Assembly: GCF_006539925.1 (NCBI RefSeq)
Contig: NZ_BJNY01000003.1
Coordinates: forward strand, 1 to 60,941
Origin: Glutamicibacter uratoxydans
GTDB lineage: Bacteria; Actinomycetota; Actinomycetes; Actinomycetales; Micrococcaceae
Length of the DNA stretch: 60,941 nucleotides
Reading direction: 5' to 3'
Numbering within the stretch: the first letter of the stretch is position 1; each line of letters starts with the position of its first letter. Shown in pieces: positions 26,311-35,042 of this stretch. Both the position numbers and the translations under genes were made by a program. Under the pieces are notes generated by a model. It searched no databases and was not told where the DNA came from. It worked only from the letters and a program-made list of their open reading frames with translations.

Positions 26311-27234
26311 ATGTATCAGGTGCAGCAGGTCGACTCGTTCACCGCATGGGCTTCGCTGATCTCCAACGCCTTCGTCAAGCTGGACTGCGAACAGGTTTCC
26401 AACGGGCACTTCTCCGCCTCGCTGGGCATGAACACCCTGGGTGATCTCTCGCTCATGCGCATTTCCACCAAGCCGCATGCGGTGCTGCGCACCGAGGACC
26501 TCTCCAGCAGCGGCGACGGGGACTACTACAAGGTCTCCTACCAGCGCGAGGGCCACGGGCTGCTGATCCAGGACGGGCGCGAAACCGTGCTCTGCCCGGG
26601 CGACCTGGCCATCTACGACACCCAGCGCCCCTATACGCTCTCTTTCGACAAGCCTGCCTCGGTGGTCGTGGCGCTGATCCCGCACAGCGAATTCAGGCTC
26701 TCCAACCACCAGGTGGGGCAGCTGACCGCGGTGGCGCTCAAGGCCGAGCACCCGCTGGCCGGCACCGTCGCCCCGCTGCTGCACCACCTCGGGGAAAACC
26801 TGCCGACCTGGGACGAGTTCGGCGGCCAGACGCTGGCGCACAACACCGTGGACCTGCTGGCCACCGCGCTGGGCGGGGCGCTGGGCGGAGAGAACCAGGC
26901 CGATGCCAAGGCGGCCCAGCGCGAGCGCATCGCCAGATACATCGACGCGCACCTGAATGACGCGCAGCTGGACCCGGCGCGGATCGCCGCCGCCCACTTC
27001 ATGTCCGTGCGCTCGCTGCATGCGCTCTTTGCGCACGAGGAGCACACCATCGCCGCGCTGATCAGGCACCGCCGGCTGGTGCGCGCGGCGGCGCTGCTGC
27101 GCGACCCGCTGCTGGCTGACCTGCCGATCCAGGGCATCGGCGCCCGGGTGGGGCTGGCCGACGCGGCAGGATTCAGCCGCATGTTCTCCCGCGAATTCGG
27201 GCTCACCCCGGGCCGCTACCGCCAGGGCGTCTAG
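26311..27234 (+). CDS. AraC-family regulator (FeaR-like, AraC_binding_2 N-domain)
   Basis: A 307-residue activator. The N-terminal cupin-like domain (~1-190) is of the type found in FeaR, which controls aromatic amine catabolism, and the C-terminal AraC DNA-binding region (~210-307) shows two HTHs, ending in LADAAGFSRMFSREFGLTPGRYR. The start at 26311 is fixed by AGGAGG at 26300-26305; an earlier GTG at 26269 is less likely. It lies between the amine oxidase and the permease/aldehyde dehydrogenase genes, and a two-turn direct repeat follows its stop codon. Confidence 0.9.
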   Translation: MYQVQQVDSFTAWASLISNAFVKLDCEQVSNGHFSASLGMNTLGDLSLMRISTKPHAVLRTEDLSSSGDGDYYKVSYQREGHGLLIQDGRETVLCPGDLAIYDTQRPYTLSFDKPASVVVALIPHSEFRLSNHQVGQLTAVALKAEHPLAGTVAPLLHHLGENLPTWDEFGGQTLAHNTVDLLATALGGALGGENQADAKAAQRERIARYIDAHLNDAQLDPARIAAAHFMSVRSLHALFAHEEHTIAALIRHRRLVRAAALLRDPLLADLPIQGIGARVGLADAAGFSRMFSREFGLTPGRYRQGV

Positions 27235-27236
27235 GC

Positions 27237-27274
27237 GCTGCACGCGAAGACAATCGGGCTGCACGCAATGACAA
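27237..27274 (+). promoter_or_regulatory. Two 17-bp direct repeats spaced 21 bp: candidate AraC operator
   Basis: GCTGCACGCGAAGACAA (27237-27253) and GCTGCACGCAATGACAA (27258-27274) agree at 15 of 17 positions with a 21-bp period, two helical turns. This is the classical arrangement for an AraC-type dimer upstream of a promoter. It lies 57 bases before the permease start. Confidence 0.65.
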
Positions 27275-27331
27275 GGTGATCCACGCCACCATCGGGGATG
27301 CTTGGACCAAAGACTTCTAATGGGGGATCCG

Positions 27332-28759
27332 ATGGGACTTGAACAACGCACACTCACGGTGCCGGCCCTGGTGGTAATGATCATCGCCGCCAGCGCTCCG
27401 CTCACCGCCGTCGCCGGCGGCGTCACCACCAACTACGCCGTCACCGGCATGAGCTCGGTTCCGCTGTCCTTCCTGGTGATCGGCGCGATCCTGCTGGTGT
27501 TCAGCATCGGCTATACCGCCATGAGCCAGCACATCTCCAACGCCGGCGCCTTCTACGCCTATATCGCCGCCGGCATGGGCCGCGCCGCGGGCGTGGGCGC
27601 CGCCATGGTCGCGGTGGTCAGCTACAACCTCATGCAAATCGGCATCTACGGCATGTTCGGCTTCGCCTCCTCCTCCTTCGCCGGCAGCCTGCTGGGCGTT
27701 GACATCCCGTGGTGGGCCACCGCGCTGGTGGCCTGGGCGCTGGTGGGCCTGCTGGGCATCAACCGGGTGGACTTCTCCGTGAAGGTGCTGGGCATCGTGG
27801 TGGCCGCCGAGTTCTTGGTGGTCGTGGTCTACAACATCATGGCCTTCGCCGTGGCCCCCGAGGCGCCGGCCCCGCAGGAAGCCTTCAACATCGCCGATGT
27901 CGCGGCCCCGGGCATGGGTGCTGTCATGGCCTTCACCATCGCTGCGTTCATGGGCTTCGAATCGGGCACCATCTACAACGAAGAGGTCAAGGACCCCCAG
28001 CGCACGGCAAAGCTGGCGACGATCATCGCGGTGGTCATCATCGCCTGCTTCTACGCCTTCTCCGCCTTCGCCGTGGCGGTGGGCGAGGGAGCCTCCAACG
28101 TCCTGGGCGCCACCGCAGAACTGGGCCCGGATTTGATCTTCGTGTTCTTCGCGGCCCACGCCCCGGCCTGGTTCGTGGACCTGGCCAACCTGCTGTTCAT
28201 CACCAGCCTGTTCGCAGCGCTGCTCGCCTTCCACAACGTGGTGGCCCGCTACTTCTACTCCATGGGCCGCGGCGGAGCGCTGCCGGGCTTCCTAGCGGGC
28301 ACCTCGCGGCGCACCCACGCCCCGGTGGCAGGATCCCTGGCCCAGTCGGCGCTGGCGCTGGCTGTCATGGCCGCCTTCGCCATCGCCTCCACCGGGCAGG
28401 ACCCGATGTTCATCGTCTTCACGATGTTCACCTGGATGACCAACACGGCGGCCTTCGGGCTGGTGCTGCTCATGGCGCTGACCTCCTTCGCGATCATCGG
28501 CTACTTCGCCAAGCACCGCACCGGCGACTCGCTGTTCACCCGGGTCATCGCCCCGCTAACCTCCGGCATCGCGCTGGTCTTTGTCTTCGTGCAGATCGTG
28601 CTGAACTTCGATCTCTTGCTCGGCCTGGAAAAACCGGGCATGCTCAGCTACATACTGCAGGCGATCGCGATCCTGCCGGGCGTCATCGGATTCGCCGTCA
28701 CCTGGTATGCCCGCTCCAAAGCCGCCGCCGACCAGACTGAAAAACAACCAGCAATCTAG
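27332..28759 (+). CDS. APC-superfamily amino acid/amine permease
   Basis: A 475-residue permease with about 12 membrane helices. The N-terminal LTVPALVVMIIAASAPLTAVAGG and the ISNAGAFYAYIAAGMGR segment are typical of APC transporters. The start at 27332 (GGGGGATCCG before it) fits better than TTG 27302 or ATG 27320. It is followed 19 bases later by an aldehyde dehydrogenase and probably imports the amine oxidised by the copper amine oxidase. Confidence 0.9.
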   Translation: MGLEQRTLTVPALVVMIIAASAPLTAVAGGVTTNYAVTGMSSVPLSFLVIGAILLVFSIGYTAMSQHISNAGAFYAYIAAGMGRAAGVGAAMVAVVSYNLMQIGIYGMFGFASSSFAGSLLGVDIPWWATALVAWALVGLLGINRVDFSVKVLGIVVAAEFLVVVVYNIMAFAVAPEAPAPQEAFNIADVAAPGMGAVMAFTIAAFMGFESGTIYNEEVKDPQRTAKLATIIAVVIIACFYAFSAFAVAVGEGASNVLGATAELGPDLIFVFFAAHAPAWFVDLANLLFITSLFAALLAFHNVVARYFYSMGRGGALPGFLAGTSRRTHAPVAGSLAQSALALAVMAAFAIASTGQDPMFIVFTMFTWMTNTAAFGLVLLMALTSFAIIGYFAKHRTGDSLFTRVIAPLTSGIALVFVFVQIVLNFDLLLGLEKPGMLSYILQAIAILPGVIGFAVTWYARSKAAADQTEKQPAI

Positions 28760-28778
28760 CTACCACTAGGAGAACACC

Positions 28779-30191
28779 ATGGCCTACGCCAATGCCCAAG
28801 AACTGCTCGACGCGATCCAGCCGGCCTCCGGCGGCGCCGAAGTGCTCGACCCTGCCACCGGTGAAGTGGTCGGCCGGGTGGAACAGCGCTCGGCCGCGGA
28901 CCTGGATGCCGCCGTTGCCGCCGCCCGCGCCGCCCAGCCAGCCTGGGACGCCCTGGGCCACGAGGAACGCAAGCGCCTGCTCAACGCGGCGGCGGACAAC
29001 ATCGAGGCGAATGCCGAAGCGCTGGCAGAACTGCTCTCCCGCGAACAGGGCAAGCCGCTGAACGGGCCGAACGCCCGCTTCGAGGTCGGGGGAGCGGCCG
29101 CATGGCTGCGCGCTGCCACCGCCTACGAGGTGGAGCCGGAAGTCGTTGTGGACGACGGGGAAACCTACGCCGCCAAGCACTACCGCGCCCTGGGCGTGGT
29201 CGGCGCGATCGGACCGTGGAACTGGCCGATGATGATCTCCGTCTGGCAGCTGGCCCCCTCCCTGCGCATGGGCAACACCGTGGTCATGAAGCCCAGCGAA
29301 TACACCCCGCTCTCGGTGCTGGCCCTGGGACATGTGATCAACCAAGTGCTGCCCGCCGACGTACTGCATGTCGTGGCCGGCGGCCGCGATGTGGGCGAAC
29401 GCCTCTCGGGCCACCCGGACATCGCCAAGATCATGTTCACCGGCTCCACCGCCACCGGCAAGGCGATCATCCGCTCCTCCGCCGACACCGTGAAGCGCCT
29501 GACCCTGGAACTCGGCGGCAACGACGCCGGCATCGTGCTGGAAGACGCCGACCCTCAGGCCATCGCCCAGGACCTGTTCTGGGGCGCGTTCATCAACACC
29601 GGCCAGACCTGCGCGGCCCTCAAGCGCCTCTACGTGCCCGAATCCATCTACGATGCCGTCTGCACCGCGCTGACCGAGGTGGCCAAGGCCATGCCGATGG
29701 GCGTGGGCCTGGATGAAAACAACGTGCTCGGCCCGCTGCAGAACAAGGCGCAGTACAACATCGTCGCCGGCCTAGTGAAGGACGCCGTGGACTCCGGGGC
29801 CACCGTGCTGCTGGGCGCAAACCCCGACGAGGACGCCGCCGGCTACTTCTACCCGACCACGCTGATTGCCGACATCGACCCGGGCAACCGCCTGGTCACC
29901 GAGGAGCAGTTCGGCCCGGCCCTGCCGATCATCAAGGTCAAGGACAGCGCCGAAGCCGTCAAGCACGCCAATTCGCTGGAAGTCGGCCTGGGCGCCTCGG
30001 TGTGGGGCAGCGACCGCGCCAAGGCGCTGGAAGTTGCCGCCCAGATCCAGGCGGGCACCGTGTGGATCAACTCCCATGGCACCATCGACCCGCGCGTTCC
30101 CTTCGGCGGCGCCAAGCAGTCAGGCTACGGCCTTGAATTCGGGCTGGACGGCCTGAAGTCGCTGGCCCAGCCGCAGATCATCAAGGGCTAA
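28779..30191 (+). CDS. NAD(P)-dependent aldehyde dehydrogenase
   Basis: A 470-residue aldehyde dehydrogenase. Cofactor-site segments are PWNWPM and KPSEYTPLS, then FTGSTATGK and ELGGN (general base Glu), with the catalytic Cys in NTGQTC. The ATG at 28779 has AGGAG upstream. It sits in one unit with the amine permease behind an AraC-type operator. It should oxidise the aldehyde made by the amine oxidase (for example phenylacetaldehyde or imidazole acetaldehyde) to the acid. Confidence 0.93.
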   Translation: MAYANAQELLDAIQPASGGAEVLDPATGEVVGRVEQRSAADLDAAVAAARAAQPAWDALGHEERKRLLNAAADNIEANAEALAELLSREQGKPLNGPNARFEVGGAAAWLRAATAYEVEPEVVVDDGETYAAKHYRALGVVGAIGPWNWPMMISVWQLAPSLRMGNTVVMKPSEYTPLSVLALGHVINQVLPADVLHVVAGGRDVGERLSGHPDIAKIMFTGSTATGKAIIRSSADTVKRLTLELGGNDAGIVLEDADPQAIAQDLFWGAFINTGQTCAALKRLYVPESIYDAVCTALTEVAKAMPMGVGLDENNVLGPLQNKAQYNIVAGLVKDAVDSGATVLLGANPDEDAAGYFYPTTLIADIDPGNRLVTEEQFGPALPIIKVKDSAEAVKHANSLEVGLGASVWGSDRAKALEVAAQIQAGTVWINSHGTIDPRVPFGGAKQSGYGLEFGLDGLKSLAQPQIIKG

Positions 30192-30197
30192 AAGCAC

Positions 30198-30232
30198 CGC
30201 TGGCGCCGAGCCATTCAGGTTCGGCGCCAGCG
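30198..30232. terminator. Terminator after the aldehyde dehydrogenase gene
   Basis: A 12-bp perfect stem (CGCTGGCGCCGA with complement, 30198-30209/30221-30232) with an 11-base loop directly behind the stop codon. It may also serve the convergent gene ending at 30248. Confidence 0.8.
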
Positions 30233-30247
30233 CTGTCTCAACTCCCG

Positions 30248-30706
30248 CTATCCGGCGGGCTTGGGGTTGTAGTGGTACCAGACATCTTCAATGAAGGGCT
30301 CTCCGCCGTCTTGGATGTCCACCGTCACGCCTTTGAACTTCGTGCCGTCGGGCAGCGTCAGGTCCGCGGTAATCCATGAGCCGTTGTAGCTGCCCAGGCT
30401 CAGTTCGCTCGGCTGGTACTTCTGCTCGATGTTCGCCTGGAGGTTGCTCTTCGCTGTGCCGAAGCCGAACCAGGACCCCGCACACAGCGCCACCACTGCC
30501 ACCAGCGAAGAGATGCCGATGATCTTCTCAAGCCGAATCGAACTGCGCAGCGCATGGGTTTGGTAGCCGTCGGAAAGCTTGTTGAATTTTGCCTTGCGGA
30601 TCTGCGCATGGATCAACATGGGGATGCCGAAAACAAGAAAGACCCCGGCGGCCCCGACCCCGATGAGGGGGAGGACGAAGTCGACGTTTAGATATGATGT
30701 GGGCAT
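30248..30706 (-). CDS. Hypothetical two-helix membrane protein
   Basis: A 152-residue protein with two membrane helices (~10-30 and ~60-82) and a C-terminal domain of about 65 residues predicted outside or soluble (ADLTLPDGTKFKGVTVDIQDGG). No family recognised. An ATG (30706) and a GTG two codons earlier are possible starts; neither has a clear ribosome binding site. It is next to a lower-GC toxin-antitoxin pair. Confidence 0.6.
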   Translation of the reverse strand: MPTSYLNVDFVLPLIGVGAAGVFLVFGIPMLIHAQIRKAKFNKLSDGYQTHALRSSIRLEKIIGISSLVAVVALCAGSWFGFGTAKSNLQANIEQKYQPSELSLGSYNGSWITADLTLPDGTKFKGVTVDIQDGGEPFIEDVWYHYNPKPAG

Positions 30707-30774
30707 GGTCACAAGCTTATATGTGCAGCGACTTGACTGTAACCGCCTTAAGGATGATTCGGCAGCGAATGATG

Positions 30775-31437
30775 TTATTCGTTGAAGCTGACTTCGCTGC
30801 GGGGCAGGCTCTCGTCGTCGACAAGTTGGTACCCGAGGGCTGTCACCACTTCAGCGATGGATTGTTCTTGCCCGTCTGGCCAATCCCTCGGTCCAGCATC
30901 GCCGAAAATGAAGTATCCGACTTCTTGTTCGGGGCCGCTGAATCGCAGCCTTGAACGAATTCCGTCGTTGCCAGAAGCATCAATAGAAGCTGCCAGCGAT
31001 TGGAATGCTGAATAGCTTGCAGCCGCGCCAGACATTTCGGTGGTTAGAATTTTTCCGTTTTGGGCGGCCTTGCGGTCGGTGAAATCTACCAGTCGTACTT
31101 CCTGGGGCAGCCTGAGCGACACCAGTTTCCGTGAATTGATCTCTTGGACAGGTATTTCCGTATCGAGAGTGAGGACGCCAAGGGATTCGCAGACAGCACC
31201 AATTCGACCTGCAGCCACATTGAGTGTTCCTCGCGGGTCTGCCAGATCGAATCGACCGACCGAGCTGGCAAAAAACCATGATCCTTGTTCGGTTCGTGTT
31301 CCTGTGGACCCAATGCGGAACCGTGAATGACAGCGAAAGACCTCGTGCCCACGGTGAAGAATGATCTGCGAGAGCCTTGCGATTTCGTGCAAGCTCAATG
31401 CCGCAGCAGAAACTCGATTCGCTCGCGACTTGATCAC
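30775..31437 (-). CDS. RES-domain toxin
   Basis: A protein of about 220 residues with the RES domain: Arg in VFRCHS, the FASSVGRFDLADPRGTLNVA segment, Glu in GAVCESLG, and a conserved Ser in the SYSAFQSLAASI helix. RES toxins (MbcT, PP_2434) destroy NAD+. It lies downstream of its Xre/ParS-type antitoxin and overlaps it by four bases. GTG 31437 gives a GTGA stop-start overlap; a TTG three codons earlier is an alternative. The pair is lower in GC than its surroundings, consistent with recent transfer. Confidence 0.82.
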   Translation of the reverse strand: MIKSRANRVSAAALSLHEIARLSQIILHRGHEVFRCHSRFRIGSTGTRTEQGSWFFASSVGRFDLADPRGTLNVAAGRIGAVCESLGVLTLDTEIPVQEINSRKLVSLRLPQEVRLVDFTDRKAAQNGKILTTEMSGAAASYSAFQSLAASIDASGNDGIRSRLRFSGPEQEVGYFIFGDAGPRDWPDGQEQSIAEVVTALGYQLVDDESLPRSEVSFNE

Positions 31438-31982
31438 GAACTCCAATCCCGCGCTGTTTCCTTGGCGGCATTTAAGACCTGCTCTAAAGGAACGTCAACC
31501 TCTGCTTCCCCGCGCAAAATGTCGATGGGCTTTTGGCCTTGAAGCGCCGGTTGATGGAGCGTCAACCAGCGAGCAACTGTCCATTCTGTTGCGGCGGCGG
31601 GTATGAGAACCTGCAAGATCGGCTTGAGCTCCGGGATCACTTGGTGATTCTTGAATTGGAATGCCGGAAAGGCGTTGACCTTCCCATCTTCAAGCTTGAC
31701 TCTCAAAAGCGTGTGGCGCCGGATCCTGTCGCTGAGCTGCTGCGGTGATTGAACCCCGAGGGTCTTCATGGTGCTGCTTGTGCCGTAAAAGTCTCCGAAG
31801 CGTTCGTCGTTCGCCAGTCTGCGGCGGGTCTTCGGAGCTTGAGCTTCGATCTCGCTGTCCACCAGCCGGCGAATTTTCGGAAGTGCATCTCGCAGAATCT
31901 TAATATCCATCTCGCCGTCGGGGAGGTTTAGAGCATGGGCCAATGCGACTGCCTGGCGTTCTTCCACTGGTTCGGCACTCAT
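31434..31982 (-). CDS. Xre/MbcA/ParS-type antitoxin
   Basis: A 182-residue protein. The C-terminal ~55 residues show the toxin-binding domain seen in RES antitoxins (WLTLHQPALQGQKPIDILRGE, then DVPLEQVLNAAKET). The N-terminal ~110 residues should carry the DNA-binding part; LGVQSPQQLSDRIRRHTLL may be the HTH. It has GGAGGTAGGA before ATG 31982. Position before the RES toxin is the standard order; it should neutralise the toxin and autorepress. Confidence 0.8.
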   Translation of the reverse strand: MSAEPVEERQAVALAHALNLPDGEMDIKILRDALPKIRRLVDSEIEAQAPKTRRRLANDERFGDFYGTSSTMKTLGVQSPQQLSDRIRRHTLLRVKLEDGKVNAFPAFQFKNHQVIPELKPILQVLIPAAATEWTVARWLTLHQPALQGQKPIDILRGEAEVDVPLEQVLNAAKETARDWSS

Positions 31983-32050
31983 TCCTACCTCCTTCGGACG
32001 CTTATATTCTATTCCTTTTTACTAAGCGTTTCACAGGGATCCTGACGAAG

Positions 32051-32461
32051 CTAGTTGATGATTACTCCGCCTTCGCCGCGGCGAATGCCTGCCAGCCGAT
32101 CGCGCCAAAGCTGCAGGTCTTCGGCGCTGAGCCGGGTCCAATCGTGGACTTCTCGGATGACGCGCAGCGGGTGCGTGCTGCGGTAGGAGCGGGTGGGATT
32201 GCCGGGGAACTTCTTATCGGTGACATTTGGGTCGTTCTCGAATTCGCCGGTTGGCTCGACTTCGTAGACATGCGGCGTCCCATCCATGCCGGCGATCTCC
32301 GCAGCCAGTCCTGCCCCGTCGCGCAGGGCAGTGAAATAGATGTGGTTCATGATGATTTCCGGCCGGTAGTTCGACGGGAAGCCGGCGGCGAGCAGCTCGC
32401 CTGGCCGCAGCTGCGCCTTGGTGCCGTGGAAAAATGGGCCGTCGTCGAGAACTTCACTCAT
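32051..32461 (-). CDS. arr: NAD+-rifampin ADP-ribosyltransferase
   Basis: A 136-residue enzyme that inactivates rifamycins by ADP-ribosylation. The sequence follows the Arr family along its length: FFHGTKAQLRPGELL near the start, MNHIYFTAL, VYEVEPTGEFENDPNVTDKK, FPGNPTRSYRS and a C-terminal DWTRLSAEDLQLWRDRLAG. Length matches Arr proteins (~135-140). It is a single gene near the RES/Xre pair. Intrinsic arr genes are common in environmental actinobacteria, so acquisition is not required. Confidence 0.95.
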   Translation of the reverse strand: MSEVLDDGPFFHGTKAQLRPGELLAAGFPSNYRPEIIMNHIYFTALRDGAGLAAEIAGMDGTPHVYEVEPTGEFENDPNVTDKKFPGNPTRSYRSTHPLRVIREVHDWTRLSAEDLQLWRDRLAGIRRGEGGVIIN

Positions 32462-32589
32462 GCGCCAAGGCTACCTTCAGCAGCCACGAATGACCGCGTA
32501 ATAAAATCATCTTTAATCTTTCGAGGACCTGCGCACACCACGTATATTGAGGAGCGAATCCCCAACGCCGATCTCAAGGACGTCCACCC

Positions 32590-33402
32590 ATGCCAATCTT
32601 GAATAAAGACATGACCCTGTGCATTTCGCTCTCGGGCCGGCCGTCGAATATCGGGACGCGCTTCCACAACTACCTCTATGAAGAACTCGGGCTGAACTTC
32701 ATCTACAAGGCCTTCTCCACCGACGACCTGGCCGGAGCCATTGCAGGAGTGCGGGCTCTGGGAATCCGCGGCTGTTCGGTCTCCATGCCCTTCAAGGAAG
32801 ACGTTATGGCGCTGGTGGACACCATCGAGGAATCCGCTGCCGCAATTGAATCGGTGAACACCATTGTGAACGACGGCGGCCGCCTACGCGCCTCCAATAC
32901 CGACTTCGAGGCCATCGCCGATCTGATCGCCGGCAACCAGCTGGATAAAGAGGCCTCGGTAGTGGTGCGTGGCTCGGGCGGCATGGCCAAGGCCGTCGTG
33001 GCGGCCTTTCGTGCGGCGGGCTTCGAGAAGCTAACGGTGCTCGCGCGCAACCAGGAGACCGGCGCGGCGCTGGCGGCGAAGTACGGCTACGACTACAGCG
33101 CACAGGAGCCTGCACCCGGCGCCCAGATATTGGTTAACGTCACCCCGCTGGGCATGGACGGTGCACAGAGCGACGTGCAGGCGTTTAGCGACGAGCAGAT
33201 CGCTGCCGCGAAGGTTGTCTTCGACGTCGTTGCATTCCCGAGCGAAACCCCGTTGATCCTCGCTGCAAGGAAAGCCGGAAAGCAGGTCATCACCGGTGCA
33301 GAAGTTATTGCCCTGCAGGCCGCCGCGCAGTTCGAGAAGTACACGGGGCATGGGCTCAGCGCCGACCAGGTGGCCCGGGCCTCGGAGTTCTCTAGGCAGT
33401 AG
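32590..33402 (+). CDS. Shikimate-5-dehydrogenase-like protein (HI0607 type)
   Basis: A 270-residue AroE-fold NAD(P)-dependent oxidoreductase. The substrate segment is SLSGRPSNIGTRFHNYLY, with VSMPFKE (catalytic Lys), VNTIVN, NTDF (catalytic Asp) and a dinucleotide loop GSGGMAKAV. It is closest in memory to the shikimate-dehydrogenase-like (SDH-L) subgroup of Haemophilus HI0607 rather than housekeeping AroE, so a role in quinate or accessory shikimate metabolism is possible. AAGGACG lies eight bases before ATG 32590. Confidence 0.88.
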   Translation: MPILNKDMTLCISLSGRPSNIGTRFHNYLYEELGLNFIYKAFSTDDLAGAIAGVRALGIRGCSVSMPFKEDVMALVDTIEESAAAIESVNTIVNDGGRLRASNTDFEAIADLIAGNQLDKEASVVVRGSGGMAKAVVAAFRAAGFEKLTVLARNQETGAALAAKYGYDYSAQEPAPGAQILVNVTPLGMDGAQSDVQAFSDEQIAAAKVVFDVVAFPSETPLILAARKAGKQVITGAEVIALQAAAQFEKYTGHGLSADQVARASEFSRQ

Positions 33403-33490
33403 GCTCCGTCATCCTTGCGAATTTTGTCTGTGCCTTTAGATACTCTTGGTATGTGGGGGACTGGCAACAAAGGGACTAAAGGGAGCAGGC

Positions 33491-34384
33491 ATGGGCAGGA
33501 AGTTCACTACCATCAGCGAAATGGAGTACGACAACTATCCTGCCTGGCGGCGGCATTCTCCGTGGGTCTACCGGCTGGCGGCCGCCGCGGCCTGTGAAAT
33601 CGCCGCGATTGTGCTGATGTTCTCGATCGACGGGCTCGACACCAAAGACCAGGCCTGGATGGTCGTCGGGCTGGCCCTGGGTTCGCTGGTGGCTTCCGGA
33701 TTCTCCCTGTTCTTTTTCCTGACCTCGCTGGGCAAAATGCGCCTGGCTTGGCGTGCCTACCGCCGGGCCAACGGCCACTACACCCGCGCCGAGCAGCAGA
33801 TCGTCGAGGAGCGGCAGCTGCTGGTCAGCGCACAGTATGCGGCGGCTGAACTGGCTGGCCATCTGCTCAGCGGATCGTGGACGCCGATGGCCCCCAACTG
33901 GTCGATGGTGCTGAACCCCCAGGAACAGGCCGTGTGCTCCTCGGCCGCCCACTACGCCCGCTTCTACGGGACCCAGGCCAACTACATGCACAGCTCCGCG
34001 TTCTTCATGGGGCGTCCTTCCTTTGTAGCGGTAGGCATGGCGGCCACGGCCTTGGGAAACAGCGTCCGCCGACGCCAGGCACAGGCCTATGCCCAGGCGC
34101 AGTGGCGCGAGCAGCAGGTCGTCGCCGCGACGATCACGAATCAGCGGGTGCTGTGCCAAAAGCAGGATGGAACCTGGCTCAGCTTCTACTTCGATGCAGT
34201 GACGAACATCGACGCCGATGCAAATAACGGCACCTTGATCCTGCAGTTCCACAACGCTGAACCGCTGATGCTCGGAGGGCGCGGCGGGCTGTTCGCCGCC
34301 GTCGTCGCCATCTGGGCGCTGCACGGCCCTGCAGGACTGCGCAGCTACCCAGGACTGCAGAACCTGCGCATGCTGCACGCATGA
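33491..34384 (+). CDS. Hypothetical membrane-anchored protein
   Basis: A 297-residue protein with two N-terminal helices (~28-48 and ~58-80), a charged helical segment (RAEQQIVEERQLLVSAQ), and a C-terminal part resembling a PH-like or short-chain regulatory fold (TITNQRVLCQKQDGTWLSFYFDAVTNID). Similar tails occur in proteins of unknown function in Arthrobacter. The start at 33491 (GGGAGCAGGC) is preferred over 33446. It ends directly on a strong terminator. Confidence 0.65.
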   Translation: MGRKFTTISEMEYDNYPAWRRHSPWVYRLAAAAACEIAAIVLMFSIDGLDTKDQAWMVVGLALGSLVASGFSLFFFLTSLGKMRLAWRAYRRANGHYTRAEQQIVEERQLLVSAQYAAAELAGHLLSGSWTPMAPNWSMVLNPQEQAVCSSAAHYARFYGTQANYMHSSAFFMGRPSFVAVGMAATALGNSVRRRQAQAYAQAQWREQQVVAATITNQRVLCQKQDGTWLSFYFDAVTNIDADANNGTLILQFHNAEPLMLGGRGGLFAAVVAIWALHGPAGLRSYPGLQNLRMLHA

Positions 34385-34413
34385 AAAATGCCCCGGATTT
34401 CCGGGGCATTTTT
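34384..34413. terminator. Bidirectional terminator
   Basis: A 13-bp perfect stem AAAAATGCCCCGG with a 4-base loop, followed by T-rich sequence, between convergent genes. Confidence 0.92.
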
Positions 34414-34422
34414 ATGCGGCAG

Positions 34423-34887
34423 CTAGCTGCGCAGGATGACTGTGACTTCTTCCAGCTGCTGTCCTGCAGGGTACTGGCCGTTGAACATCTTCGAGCCTGC
34501 CTCGGTGAGCACCGCAGAGAAGCGGGTCTTGACCAGTCCCATGGCGTTGGCGACGCTGGTCTCGGTCAGCTCGGCGATGGCCACGCGGTCCTCGCCGGCG
34601 GCGATGGTCAAGAAGATCTTGTCATCGGTGTTCTCGATGCGCGGCTGGATCAAATCCAGCTTCATCATTCCGCCGTGGCCGGAGAAGGAGACGCGGCCGT
34701 TGAACCAGATCTCGTTGTCCGGAACGTCGATCTCCGGGTGCACAGGGAAGGCCAGCGCATTGCCTGCCTGCCATACGCCGTCGGCGGCCTCGATGCGGCC
34801 GTCGGCCAGCGAAGAAATGTAGCCGACGAACGAGGACTTCAGACCCCATTCAAGATGCGGCTGGAATGGATCACCGGATCCCATCAT
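34423..34887 (-). CDS. Stand-alone HtaA-domain protein
   Basis: A 154-residue protein that appears to be a single HtaA domain: LEWGLKSSFVGYI near the start, a GRIEAADGVWQAGNALAFP strand region, and WFNGRVSFSGHGGMMKLDL in the centre. HtaA domains in corynebacterial HtaA/HtaB bind haem at the surface. Here there is no signal peptide, no membrane anchor and no sorting signal, so the protein should be cytoplasmic. The start at ATG 34887 is fixed by GGAGGAAACAGAC. No haem transporter genes adjoin it. Confidence 0.75.
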   Translation of the reverse strand: MMGSGDPFQPHLEWGLKSSFVGYISSLADGRIEAADGVWQAGNALAFPVHPEIDVPDNEIWFNGRVSFSGHGGMMKLDLIQPRIENTDDKIFLTIAAGEDRVAIAELTETSVANAMGLVKTRFSAVLTEAGSKMFNGQYPAGQQLEEVTVILRS

Positions 34888-34993
34888 GTCTGTTTCCTCC
34901 AAAAGGTTTTGGGCGCCTGAAAAGTACGAAACTCCAGTATTTCACAGGGCGGGAGCCGGCAGAGCGCGCATTCATCTGCCAGCGATTAAATAA

Positions 34994-35027
34994 GTAGCTG
35001 GCAGTCCAAACATGAACTGCCAGCTAC
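34994..35027 (-). terminator. Terminator of the aminotransferase/mmsA operon
   Basis: A 12-bp perfect stem (GTAGCTGGCAGT with complement) with a 10-base loop. On the minus strand it is followed by TTATTTAATC. It lies just downstream of the aminotransferase stop. Confidence 0.85.
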
Positions 35028-35042
35028 CGGCGGCGCGTGGGG

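Noticed and set aside
25528-27432. 634-codon open frame on the minus strand
   Set aside because: It covers the TetR and AraC genes in antisense; those genes have clear domains and ribosome binding sites.
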